Origin: Fodinibius salsisoli
GTDB lineage: Bacteria > Bacteroidota > Rhodothermia > Balneolales > Balneolaceae
NCBI RefSeq assembly: GCF_026229185.1
Contig: NZ_JAGGJA010000001.1
Span: forward strand, 434,001-498,000
DNA: 64,000 nucleotides
Direction of reading: 5' to 3'
Shown: positions 62,635-64,000 of the stretch, one piece after another
Position numbering within the stretch: position 1 is the stretch's first letter
How the letters are laid out: every line of letters begins with the position of its first letter
Program-made: the position numbers and the translations under genes
The notes under the pieces: model-generated
Database searches by the model: none
What the model was told of the DNA's origin: nothing
What the model saw: only the letters and a program-made list of their open reading frames with translations

Positions 62635-63042
62635 TTATTGATAACGCTCCAGGAAATCCCGGGCCTTGATGAGCTTAACTACTTCGTCGGTACTTTCATC
62701 GATCACTTCTACCTGGAAAAGGCTGATGATCGCCTGATTTTCAATACAGCTGATGGTCTCTTCAATGGTATCACACTCTTCCTGCTCACTCACCAAATCG
62801 TTAATACCTTTCAAAATATATCGAAAATTTTTAGGAGTATTGGACTTTTCTGACTTGCCCTCGGCCGGCGTATCGAAATATTCTCGCAGGGCCTCTTCGG
62901 TAACATACCATTTGACGCCCAGTTTCCGGGCCCGAATTTTCCCCTCCCTCAAATAGGCGCGAATCGTCATTTTGCTAAGGCCGAGTTGTTCATGGAGATC
63001 ATCAACGGAGTACAGCGTAAGATTACCAATTTTTTTAGGCAT
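62635..63042 (-). CDS. excisionase/MerR-like HTH domain protein
   Basis: ATG 63042 gives 135 residues. The N-terminal third is an excisionase-type winged HTH: LYSVDDLHEQLGLSKMTIRAYLREGKIRARKLGVKWYVTEEALREYF. The rest is acidic and helical (NDLVSEQEECDTIEETISCIENQ) with no recognised domain. It may be a small DNA-binding regulator of chromosome genes; no phage or transfer genes are nearby to suggest excision. An in-frame TTG three codons upstream is possible. Confidence 0.85.
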   Translation of the reverse strand: MPKKIGNLTLYSVDDLHEQLGLSKMTIRAYLREGKIRARKLGVKWYVTEEALREYFDTPAEGKSEKSNTPKNFRYILKGINDLVSEQEECDTIEETISCIENQAIISLFQVEVIDESTDEVVKLIKARDFLERYQ

Positions 63043-63051
63043 AATGCACAA

Positions 63052-63411
63052 ATGATAAAAATATTCGTTCTGGATTACTCAATCACACACCCACTGAAAC
63101 TAACAATAGTTGTCTATTTAATAAACATAAATTATTGATAATTATATATTACTTATAGGTTAGGCAGTCTATTCCAATTTAACTTGTTCCGTATAGGTCA
63201 ATAGCTGTATATTATAAACAGTGATTCGAAAGAAAGCTCTGCAACCGCAGGGCTTTTTGTTTTTCTCTCCCGATTTTCACCCTTTTCTCTTTCTGATTTC
63301 CTCATCTTCTCCACCCACTCCTGATCTCATATTTTTTGTTCTAAGTACGATCATTACTACATTACTGGTTGATAAGACTCTATCCCAATCTAATATCGAA
63401 AGTCACCCACC
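63052..63411. other. gene-free stretch with an intrinsic terminator
   Basis: This 360-bp gap has no gene that I can support. AGCTCTGC (63235-63242) pairs with GCAGGGCT (63247-63254) with one wobble, followed by five T, a convincing plus-strand terminator. Nothing translated precedes it on that strand, so it may end a short non-coding RNA in about 63120-63258, or transcription started in the HTH promoter region. A 94-codon frame starting at 63221 is not believable. Confidence 0.55.
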
Positions 63412-63885
63412 ATGGAACCATCTAAAACCGTTCGATCTCTTCTGCTGGAACAGCTTGAAGGCAAAAACGCCCATGTGGATTTCAATCAGGCCGTCCAGGG
63501 ATTAACGTACAAACAGTCCAGCATACAGGTCGAGGGCGTGCCGCATACGATCTGGCAGCTCATTGAACATATCCGGATCAGCCAGGATGACATCCTGGAG
63601 TTTTGTGAAACCCCCTCTTACCAAGCCCCTGACTGGCCAGATGATTACTGGCCCCAATCGGCTGCCCCAGCCAATAAAGACGAATTTGAGCAGTCGGTGC
63701 AGGCAGTACGGGATGGCATCGATGAAATGTGTTCGATGATTCGCGATACCAATAACGACCTCCAAACCTCTTTCTCCCACGGCGATGGCCAGACGCTCTT
63801 CCGCGAAGCTATGCTTATCGTCGATCATAACGCTTATCATATCGGCCAGATCGTTCTGATAAGACGGATGCTTGGCAGCTGGTAA
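63412..63885 (+). CDS. DinB-family protein
   Basis: This 157-residue protein has the four-helix DinB/YfiT-like pattern: SLLLEQLEGKNAHVDFNQAVQGL, then PHTIWQLIEHIRISQDDILEF with the first His, and ILVDHNAYHIGQIVLIRRMLG-type closing segment (IVDHNAYHIGQIVLIRR) with two His. These three His form a metal site in the family, which includes thiol transferases and stress proteins of unclear function. It is transcribed alone and followed by a small hairpin. Confidence 0.92.
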   Translation: MEPSKTVRSLLLEQLEGKNAHVDFNQAVQGLTYKQSSIQVEGVPHTIWQLIEHIRISQDDILEFCETPSYQAPDWPDDYWPQSAAPANKDEFEQSVQAVRDGIDEMCSMIRDTNNDLQTSFSHGDGQTLFREAMLIVDHNAYHIGQIVLIRRMLGSW

Positions 63886-63907
63886 GGCTTACTTCCATTA
63901 TATTTTT

Positions 63908-63929
63908 AGGAGGCTTTGAAAAACCTCCT
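63908..63929. terminator. hairpin after the DinB gene
   Basis: AGGAGG (63908-63913) pairs with CCTCCT (63924-63929), with TTT/AAA inside, 22 bp after the stop codon. The T-run lies before the hairpin on the plus strand, so it fits a minus-strand terminator better; either use is uncertain. Confidence 0.45.
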
Positions 63930-63940
63930 CAGAATAAACC

Positions 63941-64000
63941 TGTCATTGCGAGCCTGCGAAGCAATCTCCGTTTGAAAGCTTAAAATGGAGATCGCCGCGC
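63941..64000. repeat. dispersed GTCATTGCGAG palindromic repeat, cut by the window edge
   Basis: TGTCATTGCGAG...GAAGCAATCTCC (63941-63969), then GGAGATCGC (63987-63995), forms an inverted repeat with one mismatch. The block TGTCATTGCGAG-GAAGCAATCTC is a known style of short interspersed palindrome in many bacteria. Its second half lies beyond the window. Confidence 0.7.

Noticed and set aside
62635-63042. Prophage or conjugative element excisionase
   Set aside because: The HTH is excisionase-like, but no integrase, att repeats or phage genes are near.
63221-63505. 94-codon plus-strand gene before DinB
   Set aside because: It begins inside a terminator hairpin and overlaps the DinB start in another frame.

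Overview
The window looks like chromosome from a Bacteroidota-like bacterium, most likely in or near the Balneolota (Fodinibius-like); this placement is an inference. It rests on a SusC/SusD pair, a MocR regulator facing a carboxymuconolactone decarboxylase, secreted TPR-CHAT proteins, an ECF sigma with a membrane TPR partner, and the housekeeping genes metK, ruvB, scpA and ftsY in this setting. No rRNA, tRNA, CRISPR array, integrase or intact insertion sequence was recognised.

Region by region. 1-2.6 kb: the end of an AraC-type regulator, a ClpP paralogue with an altered catalytic triad, a small lipoprotein and two NTF2-like genes. 2.7-9.3 kb: a tripartite RND efflux operon (OMF, RND, MFP) with a MarR gene upstream and dyad-rich DNA between them. 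9.5-25.5 kb: a redox and electrophile-handling region with LysR/MdaB, an AraC gene broken by one in-frame stop, an aldo/keto reductase, a truncated old-yellow-enzyme gene, several SDR/epimerases, ArsR, AraC and Crp-like regulators, an ECF41-type sigma factor with an AhpD-like target, and a MocR/AhpD-like divergent pair. 25.6-29.8 kb: a sulfur/persulfide operon (two YeeE-type channels, a CstB-like MBL-rhodanese protein, a TauE/SafE exporter) divergent from a GntR regulator, with two matching palindromic operators between them. 29.9-33.1 kb: a baeRF-like protein, a divergent Nramp relative and a DUF1697 protein. 33.3-43.7 kb: a likely peptide-utilisation locus with a Met-rich mini-ORF and strong hairpin in front of SusC/SusD and two large M14 carboxypeptidases. 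44-52.7 kb: methyltransferase, metK, ruvB, an ECF sigma with its membrane TPR partner, scpA, an M28 peptidase and a GH18 glycosidase. 53.3-59.9 kb: two secreted TPR-CHAT (caspase-like) proteins flanking a 33-codon gene that has its own ribosome site and terminator. 60-64 kb: ftsY, a CDP-alcohol phosphatidyltransferase, NUDIX, an excisionase-type HTH protein, DinB, and the start of a dispersed palindromic repeat at the right edge.

The strongest candidates for something not yet described are the mini-gene between the two CHAT proteases, the two identical ECF41-type promoters, the paired 7-bp loop-complementary hairpins at 43.8 kb, the ClpP with Asn for Asp in its triad, and the Met-rich leader-like ORF before the SusC gene. 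All functional statements come from reading motifs and context by eye; no database search was run.
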